Origin: Xylaria sp. FL1777
Taxonomy: Eukaryota; Ascomycota; Sordariomycetes; Xylariales; Xylariaceae
Direction: 5' to 3'
Length of the DNA stretch: 64,000 nucleotides
Assembly (NCBI GenBank): GCA_022578965.1
Contig: MU400509.1
Coordinates: forward strand, 372,001 to 436,000
Shown here one piece after another: positions 48,746 to 62,400 of the stretch (position 1 is its first letter; each line of letters starts with the position of its first letter). A program made the translations under genes and the position numbers. The notes beneath the pieces are model-generated. The model saw only the letters and a list, made by a program, of their open reading frames with translations. It was not told the origin of the DNA and made no database searches.

Positions 48746-51264
48746 TTATCGGCTACTTGTAGTTGACGGGGAACTTAATTTGTACTACGACGTATCCTTC
48801 AAGCCTTTTGCTTCACTAACTCCTACTCAATACCCCTATTTTGAGGGTGCTTATTTTTGCTCTTTATCTGAAATCTGGCCCTCATAGAAGCCTTTAGAAG
48901 ACGAGAATATATGTTAAAATTTAATATCATTCATAGGTCTCGCCTTATTAGATTTTACGGTGGGATGCAGATAGCAGTGTGAAGAAGAGACCGGGATCAA
49001 CGATCAACGAGAAATGAGATATTAGCTTCAGCTCTGTTTTCTCTTGTCATTTGATGAAGTTATCATATGTAGGCCTAAGTGTTATCACGTATATGTGGAT
49101 CACGGGATCGGCCCAACTATACACTAAGTGATCCTGTATGTAAAGAGTTCTCATACACTAGTTAGAAGAACTTAAATCATCTGAATACACTAGTGCTGAT
49201 CCAATCTAGAGAGTGCACTGGGTCACTTCCTCTGAGTGATTGCTTGACCCACTAGTCGGCGAGAGCTGCAACTAAAATAATGACCGGCTACTGGTTAATG
49301 CGTGCAAGGAGCGGCTCGCCTGCCCTCTCCGACGGCTGAGCCATATTGACAGTTGTTGTTGAATAAGTCGCCACTTCTTTCGTCACCAGGATTTACAGAT
49401 TGAGCTGATCTCAAGTAACTGGTGCGATTAATACTCTAAAGCCTTTACTCTTATTGAGAACGCAGTTACCATTAGGGATGGGTCTAGCTGACGTAACCCC
49501 GAGATGGTCTCGAGCACTGATTAGCTACGACGGTCTTCTGGTAGAGTTGCTATGATTGTTGTATAATATTAAGACTACACTTCCTGTGGAAAAGAGACAA
49601 CGGCAACTATCTACTGTACTAACAGTATACCCTCCCTTCACGCTATAGTAGTGAGCATGTGGATGCTCATGCAGGAACGTGGATTTAAAATCGACTAACG
49701 GAACTAACAAATACAACTACACTAAATCAAAAGGGTATTAACATTTTGCCTTCCTACATGTTAGGTACTTATCTTAATTCATTTGTATGTAAACTTAGTC
49801 TAGACTTAGTCTCATTAAAATTCTAACTTTGACAATTACATTAGAAGGGCTTTTAACTTACGTACTACCTATGTACCTGTTTACATATACTGTATTAATA
49901 ATCACTTGTTACATGCCCAAAGGGTTCTCCTTCTATATCTACTGCGCGAGACTTTTGATAGGCGCCTTAGGTGGTCAACCTACGCTACGGCTACACTATC
50001 TAAGTATACTACCTCTACGTATGTACCTATATCTTGATGATGCCAACAGGCAACAGGGGTGCAGTCGCGTCAATTTCACCTCTGGTAGCGTGCCAGATCG
50101 GGGCGGCTACATATATCCATATATAGGTATACATGTATAATTACTGTAACTCTCTGCTGTCTTGAGTATGTTTATCAGTTTAAGCCATCCGCTACAGACA
50201 GCTAGTCCTATACTCATTAACCACATAAATGCATAAATGCATAATGCGACCCTGGTTCCATGCCGGGTGGTTGGGTCCCCTTGACGGTCTAGTTATGCGT
50301 AGTCTATCTAGGTATTACTAAAACATGTAAATACCTAGGTACCTACATCTACCTATTATTCTCACCATCTACCAACAAAGATTGGATGTTCTCAAAAGCG
50401 TGGTCAGTATAAAAAACCTCGTATATAATAATTCATAGGATTTTATCATAATTCGTCTCGGATTACAAAGCGGTTCGTCCCTGTCGTAAGGTACCGGTAT
50501 CCTATACCGAGTACCTACCTACGCTTACACGAGAGGCCTCGGAGCTTTGTACGCCAATCACTCACTCCCGAGGTCGTCTGTCACACAGGGCTCGCAGTGA
50601 TTTGTCAAAAGCTGCAGCTTGCAGCTTAGCTTCAGGCCGTCCTTGGCCGCCGGGTGGGTTCCCAGCAGCATAACCTCGCTATCGCCTTTTACTGTTTCTG
50701 TCATCCGTCATCTGTCATCCCACCATTCCCACCAACTCCCACTGCTCCCACCACTCCCACCATCAGGACCACCAACCATGGTCTCGACTGGCGGCGTTTC
50801 GAGTCGTCGGATAAGAAGCTTTGCACAGCCTCCCTCCTCTATCGTTGGTACTGCTCCCCCTGTGCCGCCCTGTATAATCACGTCTTTTTAATGCCTCCCG
50901 TTGCCAATCCCTCCAATCCCATATCCATAGAGGGGCAGCAGTGCTACCGTACCTACACTACACTAGCGTGCCCAGGTACAGGCGGGGTACATGTGCACAC
51001 ACCCATGCCGGCTGCTTCGCTGCGGTACTCTCGCGGTATCATCTGCATGCACCTCGAGGACCCTGGCTGACTATTTTTGTCATCGAGGAAAAAGATCACC
51101 TTTTGTTCAATAATTCTAGAGTCAGAGCTCCCACCGCTCGTCCACCGCTCATCATAAACCCCACCTATAATAAGAAAGCCGCCGCAACGCTCGCATCCCC
51201 GTCAACTTTTTCATTTTCTACTCCCTCTATCGCTTTTCCCGCACCATCCAGACCTCTCTTCACA
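48746..51264. other. Long intergenic region upstream of the peroxidase gene
   Basis: About 2.5 kb with no convincing gene. AT-rich to 50.4 kb, with CCTAGGTACCTACATCTACC-type palindromes at about 50333-50352. 50.5-51.26 kb is C-rich, with CCCACCA repeats (50720-50765), and ends in a pyrimidine-rich leader before the peroxidase ATG. Confidence 0.5.
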
Positions 51265-52167
51265 ATGGCTGCCGCTACATCTTTCTGGGATTTCACCACC
51301 AAGGACAGTACGTAGTAGCTCCAGCACCCCCTGCTCGATCTCGATCACGAGGTGAGACGAGAAAACAGAAACAGCGAGCTAATTAGATTACTTTTGTCTA
51401 ATAGAGAAGGGCGCTGAGAAGCCTCTGTCCGAATACAAGGGCAAGGTTGTCCTCGTCGTCAACACTGCCTCCAAGTGCGGTTTCACTCCCCAGTTCGCTG
51501 GCCTTGAGAAGCTGTAAGTGAACCAGTCTCCTCTCTGTTGATCATCTCTGTTGCCCAGTCACTGTACCGCGAGAGCCTTTGTGGCGGGCAGCTGAGCAGT
51601 TCGGGCTTGCATAAATATAAACACCTTACCCTTTCCTCCATTTCAGGCTTGCTCTAACAGCATGAGATAGGTACAAGGACATCACTGCCTCCAACCCCGA
51701 CGACTTCATCATTCTCGGCTTCCCCACTAGCCAGTTTGCCAGCCAGGAGGGCAGCAACGATGAGATCCAGGAGTTTTGCCAAGTCAACTATGGCGTAACT
51801 TTCCCCATCCTAGCCCAGACCGAGGTCAACGGTGACAAGCCCGAGCCCGTCTGGGACTGGCTGAAGAACCAGCAAGCCGGTGTCTTGGGTATCAAGCGTG
51901 TCAAGTGGAACTTCGAGAAGTTCCTCATCGGCCGTGACGGCAAGGTCAAGGGCCGCTGGGCTTCTACTACCAAGCCCGAGGCTCTTGAGAAGCACATCAA
52001 GGAGCAGCGTAAGTAGCCTAGATGCCTACTTCCTCCTTTAAGCAGTGATCTCCTACTCAGACTAGTTCATGGTTTGGGAAGCTCTGTTTGATATTGAAAC
52101 ACGGTGAAAACTATGTTAAGCCATTACTAATTCTCTGTCTATAGTCGCTGTCCCCAAGAAGGAATAA
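51265..52167 (+). CDS. Glutathione peroxidase-like thiol peroxidase (Hyr1/Gpx3 type)
   Basis: Four exons, 51265-51307, 51405-51513, 51671-52008 and 52145-52167, give 170 aa, the usual length. It reduces hydrogen and lipid peroxides, and fungal members mainly use thioredoxin. The relative Gpx3/Orp1 also senses peroxide for Yap1. The peroxidatic cysteine lies in [13 protein letters not shown]. The resolving-cysteine region is [15 protein letters not shown], and the conserved tryptophan is in [14 protein letters not shown]. The glutamine motif, usually NQFGGQE, reads TSQFASQE here, so the glutamine stays but the asparagine and glycines are changed. Intron 3 ends TGAGATAG with a CTAAC branch point. 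The last exon is only 23 nt (AVPKKE stop). Probably cytosolic. Confidence 0.95.
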
Positions 52168-52967
52168 ATTCCGTCGTGTTGAGCCGTGCGTTCAAGACGA
52201 GGATATGGTTGACGAGGTTTGGAGTTTATTATGAGCAAAATTATAATGTTTGCATTGACGATACCCGATACCCCCAGGGTGGCCGAAAGACATGATCGCC
52301 CGGGTCTGAATGAGTTTTCATTCTACAAGGGCTATATGGGGCCATATGGATCACTTGTTTAGATCAATACCACTATTTCGATTCTCGCAATTCCAGTCTC
52401 ATCCTTTTCTTCTCTTAAATGTGACTATTGTATTGTAGGGTAGCTACTTGTGCAGGCCAGTACCCTCGGTTTTGTCAGCCTGCTTCGCTGATTCACTGCC
52501 TCGGTGGTCACCCTCCAGCTCGTATCCCTTCGACGTTGGGGTTATCTTAAAGCCGCGGCCGTCATAACCAGAGCTTCCCTAGCAGGTCGCGGCAGAGGCG
52601 GCCTCAAGTGATAGGGCGATTCCTTGCATCATAGTCATTTCGGGAGTTGATGGTCGTTTGGCTTGCACGGGAAGACTCGATGCCGTAATATCATGCACGC
52701 CCTGGGGCACCAAACACATTATTAGTAAGGTGTGCATGCTTCCTTCAAGAGGGTGGGTGCATTTATCGCGTCGTACTTAAGACTTCAGTCGCTTCGCCGC
52801 CACGGTTTTACGTTGCTTCTGGATTTCGGGCCGTCTATTGTGGGTTGGTTGCCATAGTCCGTAGTCGGTGCACCACTCCGTTCCTTCCCACTCTCAATAC
52901 CTCATATGCATATGAGTGAAGCGTGAAGAGCAAATCTCATACTCATATAGATAGAATTTTCTCTAAC
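52168..52967. other. Intergenic region with possible small coding remnants
   Basis: GC-rich patches stand out against an AT-rich background. On the minus strand, 52572-52444 reads SGYDGRGFKITPTSKGYELE and ends in a stop after about 43 codons. Another frame around 52780-52880 ends in a Lys/Arg-rich tail. Neither can be tied to a family, so no gene is called. Confidence 0.3.
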
Positions 52968-53447
52968 TTAAGTTACATGCCTGCTCTTGCGTTGAATTTC
53001 ATCGGGGGTAATATAGATACATATATGAAGCATCAAAGCAGGTTCCGTCCGGTCCCTGAACTCCAAACAATATGCTAACTTTGTCATTTCGCTCCTACTT
53101 AAGCTATCTAACATAGAAGGTAGCTTTATAGAGGTACCTCGTTGCTTGAGCATGCTTAAGAAACCTATATAACCGTCTGCATCAAAGTGTTTGATCTCTG
53201 TCTCAAGGAGCAGCTGCCGACGGAGTCGAGATTTGGAGCCATTCAACTTATAGGTATAACCAAAATATACCGCCCTTGAACTCGTTTGACTATTCTGATA
53301 AACCAACGCCCCTTTGGAACATTCAAGTTGGCGCTCTTCAGTGTATTGAAAGGGCAAGTTAATCACTTTTTGCCTTATCCATCTTGAGTTTCCTGTCGGC
53401 CGCCAGCACGGATATCTTGCTATACTCTCAAAAGAGCTCAGAATGCT
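52968..53447 (-). pseudogene. Unrecognised open frame of about 159 codons, probably a gene remnant
   Basis: The frame is open from 53447 to the stop at 52968, reading ILSSFESIARYPCWRPTGNS and later INLPFQYTEERQLECSKGAL and KLNGSKSRLRRQLLLETEIK. No ATG lies near its start. An AAAG acceptor at 53448 could be an exon border, but no preceding exon was found. The composition is protein-like. The family is not recognised. It may be a decayed accessory gene or a terminal exon. Confidence 0.35.
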
Positions 53448-56400
53448 TTATTTTTTGCAGAATGGGTGTTCTCGCGTGAGGGATATGAACCTAATTCTCA
53501 GGCGCTTCTTATCCTTGGAGTTCATCGTGTGTGATGAGAGAATCGATGTCTCCTGAGACGAATTCTATAAGCTCCCTTAGCATTCTTGGCCTGGGAACAA
53601 GAGAAGGAACCGATCATGCATTTGAGAACTACGATCACTCGTCAAGTTGGCGTTGGTGCCGTCTCTTCTTAGAGGCATATCGGCCAAGGGCCGGACGATC
53701 TCAGTTAATGAAAACGTATACCTATCTTGGAAGAGTTAATATGGCGATGCTGACCAGTCGCGGACTCCAGCCTTGGGGAAAGGGGAAGTAAACCCAGGCC
53801 AAGTGCATCACACATGCATGAAGACGTCCTAAACATGCTCTTATTTAGTTTACCGTGGTCGTACTCCCTTGACCGATATGAATGATAATACGAAACCCGC
53901 CGGCAGTATGATAAAGTGTTGCAAGAAAGGGAATTGTCGAGTCCTTCTACCACATACTCCTACTATACAGGGTATAAGGCATATAGACCCTAATCCATAC
54001 GTCTTTATATATGCATCGGGATATATTTATTGTCTGTTTACCGTCGTCGTCACCATATATTAGCACCTAAAGGCCTATCTGCAAGAGTCGTTGCCGTGAG
54101 CTTCTACAACTGCGTCAGAGTTCCCGCTTAGTACAAGATCAAGCTGCCACAGCTAAGATAGACATTCTCTATTATCCTTAGACCAAAGACGGATTTTAGT
54201 ATTGAAATAGTTAGTGTATAGTGTGTTACCCCCATGCTATTTTGAGAGGAAGACATGTCACTTGACCTGTCGTTTTATAGAGTATCAAGCTAATGCTTCG
54301 GTCCCTCGTAGAAAATACTATGCATACAGCTGACCTCACGAAATGGCAAATCTATATCGCGTTCTTCTTCCGAAAAGGTCGCCGCGGTGTGCCTAGCCCT
54401 TATTCTAGTAAGTAGAATGTGCTCCATGCCCAGGGAGGTGTCGACGACGTCTCAATGTCATGAGAAAGTCAGGTTTTGCGGGGTAGGGCATCGGCCACCA
54501 GTCCGCATGACAAGAAACTCATTTCCCAAGAAACCTGTATTGTCGTGTTTGATATGTATTTTTCTAGGCGTCAATGAAATATATATATATATGCCCTTTC
54601 CAGGAGACCAGGAAAGACGATTTGCTCATCCCATCTCCGTGAAGAACCTGGAATATATAAATACCTCAGGAGCTCATGCTCGCCTGATACGGAATCACTA
54701 CTTTGATGAATAAAAGGCTTTCTTGATTACCTATATTATATAACTCTTCCCTGATCAAGTTGCTTGGGCGGATGGAACACATGATGGGTATTATCGTTCG
54801 CACGTTGAGCATATATACAGAGGATACCGGATGTAAGGCAAACCTTCGCTACAGGTTCCCAGGCTAGCGAGAGATAAATAAAATCATATCCTCATATACG
54901 TGACAAGTATAGACCGATCTGGATCTCCAATATAACCCGGTATCTTTAAAAAATAGTAACTTGTTGTATCCCACCATTAGATCCTCCCTAGGCCCAGTTC
55001 ATCTATAGACCAGGCATGTCAAAGGGTATAAAAAGGTGCTCAAGTTATAATGGAAGGACTTAATCATGAATATCCAAGGCACAGCTTCGTTTCGCTCGTC
55101 ATAGTACGTGACTTAAGGACAAAGAGGGTATTCTGTAGATCGTAGTAGTGATCGGTAGTAGGTAGTTCTATACCCATCATACCGATTGTTGTATCATATC
55201 TCCTTTCGCCCCCTAGCTCACTTTAAACTACATTCGTCAACGTCGTCGAAACAGAATGGAAAACTTGTTGGGAGGTATAGCACCTGAGGTCGTCAGAGAA
55301 GTACCGGGCGAGTGCGAGGATCTGAGATGAATTGGCAGTTTGGACCTCTCGTGGTGAGTAGACGGGCAGAGTATAGGTTGATTACAGCTACGACAATTGA
55401 GAGTATGTTTACACCCTCAAGCCCATAGCTGTAAACTAAAAAGATTCGTAAGTTGATAGGTCTAATGGGTATAGCTATAACTTACGACATAGATGTTATA
55501 AGGTACGAGCCGTAGTCTCCTGACATAAGAAACTAACTATACAAGTCATAACTTGACACTTGTTTAGTATAATAGTCGATAACTCATGGAATGATATTAT
55601 CGAGGTAGTGAATGACAACATATCTTGCAATCTCAGCCGCAAGTGTGCCATCAAGTTGGATGTTAGATCACCTATACCAACGTCTACGTGCATGGCGCAT
55701 CCATGTCCACAGTACATAATTCAGCAAGTGGCCGTCAGACTATAACCAACAAGATTCATGTATACGTAGACTATCGTGGCCTTCATTGGACGTCATTATC
55801 GCTTTGAGGCCGTAATTATAGATCTATATGGGAGATCGAGATGCAGCGCTTTAGCTACTAAGTACTAGGATTATCCAAGGAACATTGTTCCAAGCAATGT
55901 CACCAGGGCGGTCAACACACTCGACAGCATGAAGATCTTCTAGAGGTATCCTAGGCTTAGCACTCACCTCGACGATCTTTGATGCGCCAAACTGATCATG
56001 ATGGATGCTTACATAGAGCTGACAGCCTTGTCTGGCGTTGCGCCTAGACCTAACGCCCTACAGTATATTGCCTGTACGTGCGCCAGTTGCATAACAACAA
56101 AGGCGGTGTCGAGTGAGAATCGAGTTATTCCATCCCCAGGGCACCACCTGTATTATCTCACCTTGTGCGAAAGTTCCAAGAGGACGCGTGGGTGATGCAA
56201 AAGAACACAACTCCTCTTCCGCGCTCGGACATGACTATGCACGCACGCCCCCCGATGGCCTCATTTAGGGGCAAGTCATATCGAGCCCTCTTCGAGACCC
56301 ATCTGACCTGCACGGCTTCCAAGGAGTCCTAGACGACAGCTCTCTCTCTCGGCGCCATGAGACAAGAGCCTAGAGTCATCCTGCTGTGATGGATTGTCGT

Positions 56401-58099
56401 GTAATTTTCGCCTTCTCATCATCATCATCGGCCGACACGGAAATAAAGCTGTTTCAGCATTTGAGAGCCTAAGTCGAAGGAGCAAGTCTAGTTGCAGAGC
56501 ACGTCCATTTTCTCACACCTTGATGGTGTGTCCAACCGTCATACGATCATGGCGTGTCCGAAGAAAACCCAGCGCAACAGGCGTGATGCCTGCGAGTCTT
56601 TACATACCCGGGGGGCCGGGATGAGCCCTCGGCAGAATCGTGGCGGTTTTTGTCTTAGACAGGATAGGAATAACATGATTAGGCACGTTCTCAAGCCACG
56701 GAATCCCAGCTCCCCAAAGCCAGCAATTCCCACTCGATAACCGCCGCAATATAATTGTTCAAGTCGGTCATGCGCGAGACAACGCTGTGCGGCGGACGTT
56801 GGGCCATATTCTTGGTCAATCTTGTTTGTCTCGCATTTCTTTGCCCCCCTTCCCCGACATGATAGGACCGTATCCTTGGCCAATGGAAATCGTCCGCTTT
56901 GACTTCTTTCTCTTCCGGCCTGTTTCACACCCGGCCTTCTGCTGACTACTTGGATGAATAAACAGCCTGCACAACTGCCTACTGCCCTTCGCCCGAAGAC
57001 ATCGGTCTTAAGCGCTGTGCCGTACGGCACTGGCCACCATGCGGCACCGGTGCATTGGAGGACGACAAATAACCCTAACCCTTCTCCCAATACCGGACTA
57101 TCCTCCGGCAGCTCGGGCTCCCCGGGCGTTGCGAATGCATACGCCATAGCAGGGATAGACTAGATAGAAAATTCCGACGGCGCCATACTAGCAAACATCT
57201 TACACTAACCGTAGTTTGTTGTAGTAAAAGATCTATTCCCCGCCATTAGAACATAGATTAAAGAACTAATATACCTAGTCGTCGAATTCTGTTTGAGACG
57301 GAAAAATAAGACTCGTCTACGTTTTCTTCTATACATACTCACGATACAGTAACATACCAAACTACCCTACCTATTTACTTACCTACATGATACAGTAGAG
57401 TACCTATCCACATACATCCGTGGGTACATGGGTAAGTATTATGTATACGTATAGTATTTTCCTGCACATGCAGCCGGGATACCAAAAAAAAATAAAGAAA
57501 ACAAGGTATGCGTAGAAGGCGGTCTACGATATTCGGTACATAGCGTGCACTACTTGCTAGAATAGAATTGGCCCTCACATATTCCATCGTTTACACACTG
57601 ATTTACCTACACATAATGGTATAGTACAGTACGTGATCCGGCAATTCGAAGTGGGACCAACGGTTCGGCTTCCATCTCCGTTATGGCGTCAAAGGCGGAA
57701 TACCGTTCTCGGATTTCGCGATACCGGCCTTAGTGTAGGTACCTGACCTGACGCTAACCTAAACTAATTTATTTACAATTTGTGCACGGCAAAGTCCTTT
57801 AGGGTCTAGCCACCTCAGTGAGCTAAACTAGATCTTGCTACAAATTTTTCTCTCTAAATAAGTTTTGTAGAAATCGAAGCACCGGTGAGCAACTAAGATG
57901 GCCTTGTTGGCTTCTTCCTCACATCAAAAATAACCAAAAAAAAAGGGAAAAAAGGAGAGGACGGGAAAGGGGAGTTCAGAAGCATGCTTCTATTCTACAC
58001 TAGATTTAAAGTATACTCATGTCTACGCATAGTCGTCTCTAATTTTAACTCCGATACTTCTTCCTTATTCCTTAGGGTTCCGCAGTATCCTATCAGGCT

Positions 58100-58125
58100 T
58101 TTTTTTTTTTTTTTTTAAAAAAAGG
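58100..58125. repeat. Poly-T / poly-A foldback tract
   Basis: A run of about 18 T followed directly by seven A, in gene-poor sequence. It could be a retroposed tail or simple slippage; no element body was recognised beside it. Confidence 0.7.
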
Positions 58126-59423
58126 GAAAAAGGTACCTACTTACTGTATACTACTAGGTTACTACGCAGTAAGATATGCTTCCCCATATTAACCCGGCCT
58201 GACGCTAGTTACGCGCGAAGTCATCTACACTACTTACTGCGTACTGCGTACAGTATGCTAACGCCGCAAAGTGGGTAACAAGGGGAGAAGAATTGCGCAG
58301 CAGGGAGGCCAAGGTATGCGTACCTGTCATCCCCCCCTCCCTCGTTGTCGAATATCTGCTTGCCCAATCTGTACGTAATATCAACTTGTAGCTCGAATCG
58401 AACAGAACCCCGTGATCTGGAGTACAGTAGCTTCTTTAGAGTGCATACGCAAACAAAACTAGACTACGGAGTATGTATGTATGGGGGGACCTGTGTGTCA
58501 TCCATCACTCGGGACCCTAGCCGTTTTCGTCTCTGCCATGTCGTAGTGGCCCCCGGGGCTCGGTCGGAATAGCTTCATTGCTCGAATGTTGATAAACCCT
58601 TCAAAAACTTAACTTACTTACATGTAGTGTACCTAGATATCGAAAGCGGATATTCTCCGAGGGGCTTAGAAATATCCCTTCGGCAATCCTTATTTTTTTA
58701 CTCTATGTGGTAAAAGAGTGGCTACCCTGTCCAGGGGAAAAACCGGCAACGACAAGGTACAGGTAGGGTCCACGAAATTAGTGACCATGGGTAGGTAAAT
58801 CGGACGAACCCCTACGATGTCGTCGGTATAAGTATGACATGTGATGCCGACGATAGCATGCTATTTTTAAGTCACACGGGCTCAAAGCCTGACCCCGACC
58901 ATATTCAGCCTAGGTAGAGTTTCATCTTCATCGTCTCGCTGATGGTGAGTGAGCCTTGATATTGGAACCGGGCCGTCTCCAGGCTGATGGTAGTAAAATT
59001 CCTGTTGTCGACGTGTCGCCCCCGAAACGGATTTTGTATTAGAAAAGAAACTCCGGTGAGGCCCAACGATGAATGGTAGGCAAGTATGGCATTGATTATG
59101 ATCGATGCTCCGCGTCGCGCTGGACTTGGTCGACCGTCCGCGCCCTTGTCCTACCCCGGGTTTTGAAGCCGGGCCGAAAGGGATGAGGCTAGCGGCGCAA
59201 CGCTTGCAACGCAAACTAGGGGGATCAAGGTGTCTAATCTTGCACCGATCCCAGGGTGTGGGCGGAGGCGACCGATTTCGGCAATATAGGGGAAATTGAC
59301 AACCGGAATGTAACGAACCTTTGGTTCCTGGAAGTATACATAGACTTGTGTGATGATTTTTCTTTTCGCGAGGCTAGATGATAAGAATAGATCGGAGAGA
59401 TGTTTGATCAAGGCGACGCAACG

Positions 59424-59481
59424 CAACGTGACGTGACGTGACATAATCTGTCTTGCCTTGCCTTGCCTTTGCCTTGCCTTG
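59424..59481. repeat. Pentanucleotide microsatellites (ACGTG)n and (CCTTG)n
   Basis: Two adjacent short tandem arrays: about three ACGTG units followed, after a short spacer, by about six CCTTG units with one extra T. No coding context. Confidence 0.8.
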
Positions 59482-62400
59482 TCGTAGCGTTCCTGTTCCC
59501 CAGTTACCAGTTAGCGCCCAATCATGCAGTCAAGTCACGGGTATGGTAACTTTTCACTCAGGTTTATCTTTTTGGTCTATTTCTCGGCACTTAAGCATGG
59601 TTAATACCTCCACCAAACTAACCGCAATTAAGCTTAAGCTCATCCACTTCCCCAGATTTTACTACACCACGGGACACTACTAATGGTCAACAGGACGGCA
59701 CAGCTACTTATGCGTAAAATGATTTGTGAAACAAAGCCAAACCTGGGTAAAATAACCTGAAGGAGCTCAGAGGTAAAGTCTCTGAACCCACTTTTGCCGT
59801 TCAGGGTCCAATCGGGGGTGGTGACAATACCTATATCGCAACGCTTGTTATGAATTCCTTCCTGGCCCTGGTTGCTGATTTACCATTGCACGCATAATAA
59901 TAAGTTAATAACAAACACTGCGAGGATGGACGTGGGGTAATAGTGACCCTTTGTGGCCCCCGCTCAATAACCTTGATCTGCCCCTGGCGATGAGGCTGAG
60001 GCGCTCGAATGGCATGCATTGATGAGCCGGGCTGGATTTTCTTCGTAGCATACCTCGGCATTACAGAAGCTAGTCCCCTTTCGTCTCTTGATGGCTGGAG
60101 CGTTGCAAGTCAAGACATATGATTGAAAGCCTCGTCAGAAGAAATACAATAGTACACTAAACTAAGTACACTACACAATACGCATTTAACCGAGAGGACG
60201 GTGAGCTACACCAGTAAAGCTTACGCGCCCTGCAAGCCTCCTACGCAGGTTAAATGACTAGCTACGCATAAGGTTGCTCTCCAGTTTGCACACCCGCGGG
60301 GGTTAAGCCAGGTTATTCGGTCTAATGTCGGGATCGGAGCGGCAGTGAGAGAATAAAATTGAAGTCTATATATCTGAAATCCATTGCTGACGACGAGTTA
60401 TTATCGCATTTCATGATAGTTAGATAAACTTCTTGCATTGTGGCTCGCCGGGCATGCCGATTAATGCTCAGAGACGCGCATCCTAGTCAGTCATTAGCCA
60501 CAGAGGCGCCGCATCTTCCTGCTGAGAGGCGAAGGATCAGGAACCATTCGAGACAAATGCCCTGATCTGCTCTAGGCATCATGCAAGTTTTCAAGAAAGG
60601 CACCAGGATCTGAAGCCAACACAGTTTCTGATACTTTAGCCCATGAGGTGGACCATGACGACAAATAAGTCGAACGGTCTGACCGATGGGATGATATGGT
60701 GAAGTCTACCAACACGTCAAACTAATCCCTCGAGTTGGCATTCTCAGTGGCCCCCACTTACATGAAAGGGGTCGAGGGGCAAACAACATTGGCCACTTAA
60801 TACGGTTGCATCATCTTGAATTCCACCGACTTATCCGAGCGGCGCGTATCACTGGAGAGGCGCGATGACGGAGCTACTGAGGCTGATTAGTTGTGACATT
60901 CACATCAGCCTTAGCCCAGACACGTACCACCTACTGGCCATGATGATTGGAATGGGGGTAAGCGGGAAAGACCTAATCTAGCAAGCTACCGAAACCGTAT
61001 GGCGTGTTGTTGATATTTTGCGATACGGAGTCAGTATGTACGAATATGTCACTAGTAGGTACTACAAAGTGCACAACAAATGTAATACATACACTAGGTG
61101 TCGTCAACTGAGAGACACTGATTGTGTAGGGTTTGAGACGCCGGTAGTATTTCTAGATCCATGGATTCGGTGATGTATGTTGAGTTAGTTTGGCATGTAT
61201 GTGGCCTCGGGTTATAGCGAGTTCTTGCTATACATTTAGAAACATTAGTATGAATCCTACGATTAGTAGCGCGCTATTATGACGTCGCGGCAAGTTGGTG
61301 TTCAGCTGTGCCGGTCAAGCAGAGTTATCGTCGCCTCTTTAACTTCGTCTCGCCACAAATAGTGAAGTGATTGGACAATTTACACCAACTGCGCACAATC
61401 ATGTGTAGTGTACGCAGTATATTCATTGATCCCTTATGCTGTGGTGGGTATTGCCAAGTCGACGGTCGATATCCACCAACTTGGCATGCAATTGTCGAAT
61501 GATCTGCATTGCTGCAGGCAGGTTTCGTGAGCCGGATGGCGACTGATCCCGCGCGAGCCTCTTTGTGGTGCTGGTGGTCTGGGTATATCTGGACAGGACC
61601 CCCCCAGCGGCGGCTCAGACCGCTCGGTGTGGCTGCAAGGAGAAGGGATCGCCCATCACCGGGTGTATTCACCTGGAGCCGATTCTTTACTGTTATTGAA
61701 TAGTATGTTGAAATACCTGCCCCTGTGACCGCTCATCCCATGGGAACAGCTTATTGGAGGATTGCCGAAAACGAATGCCAAGGGCTCTGGGATGTAACGT
61801 CACGTCAAGATGCGTTTGGTGCAATGGAGCAGCCAATCAAGACACATTGTGCACGGGTGATGATTCATTCACCAGAGAAGTTGTGAATGGAAACAGGGGG
61901 GCCTTATTCATCTTGTGCTGAGGGCTCGCTACTCTCCTTGAATAACACCAGGTCTGGAGGTCTCGTGCGGTCGCTGTCGTTGTATGGTAACACTACAGCA
62001 ATTCTCTCAGCTCTTACCCCGCCGTTCGCTTCGTTGTAGGTGCGGGGGGTGGTATAGAAAGAATATAGGCGGCAAAAGGATGAATCGACGTCTCCAAGCT
62101 GCTCGTCATGAATGACGAGACGAAGACCAGTTAACTAAGGACCGTGGAAGCGGTTCAACGGTCAACAGGTGAGAGAACCAAGGAAAACCCTGGAATCAGG
62201 GCCAGAATTACCGAAAGGGGAAAATGTAACTTGGCGCCTAAACTGTTTTACCCAGTCGATTTTGGACCAAGGTCATACCGCGTAGACACCTACACTACAC
62301 TAAAGCACAACTGGCTGCCTTTGGATTTGTGCAGAGCAGACATCATGTTGCTCACCTCAGGGTACTAGTGTACGCTATGTCATCCCTACTAGTGTAGTAG

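Noticed and set aside
57069..57084. Telomere-like TAACCCTAACCC
   Set aside because: Only two repeat units in unique sequence; not a telomere or a convincing interstitial array.
56539..57147. 202-codon minus-strand frame in the gene-poor region
   Set aside because: Cys/Arg/Gly-rich with no domain or coherent composition; the other strand looks just as open. Judged a chance frame in a GC-rich patch.
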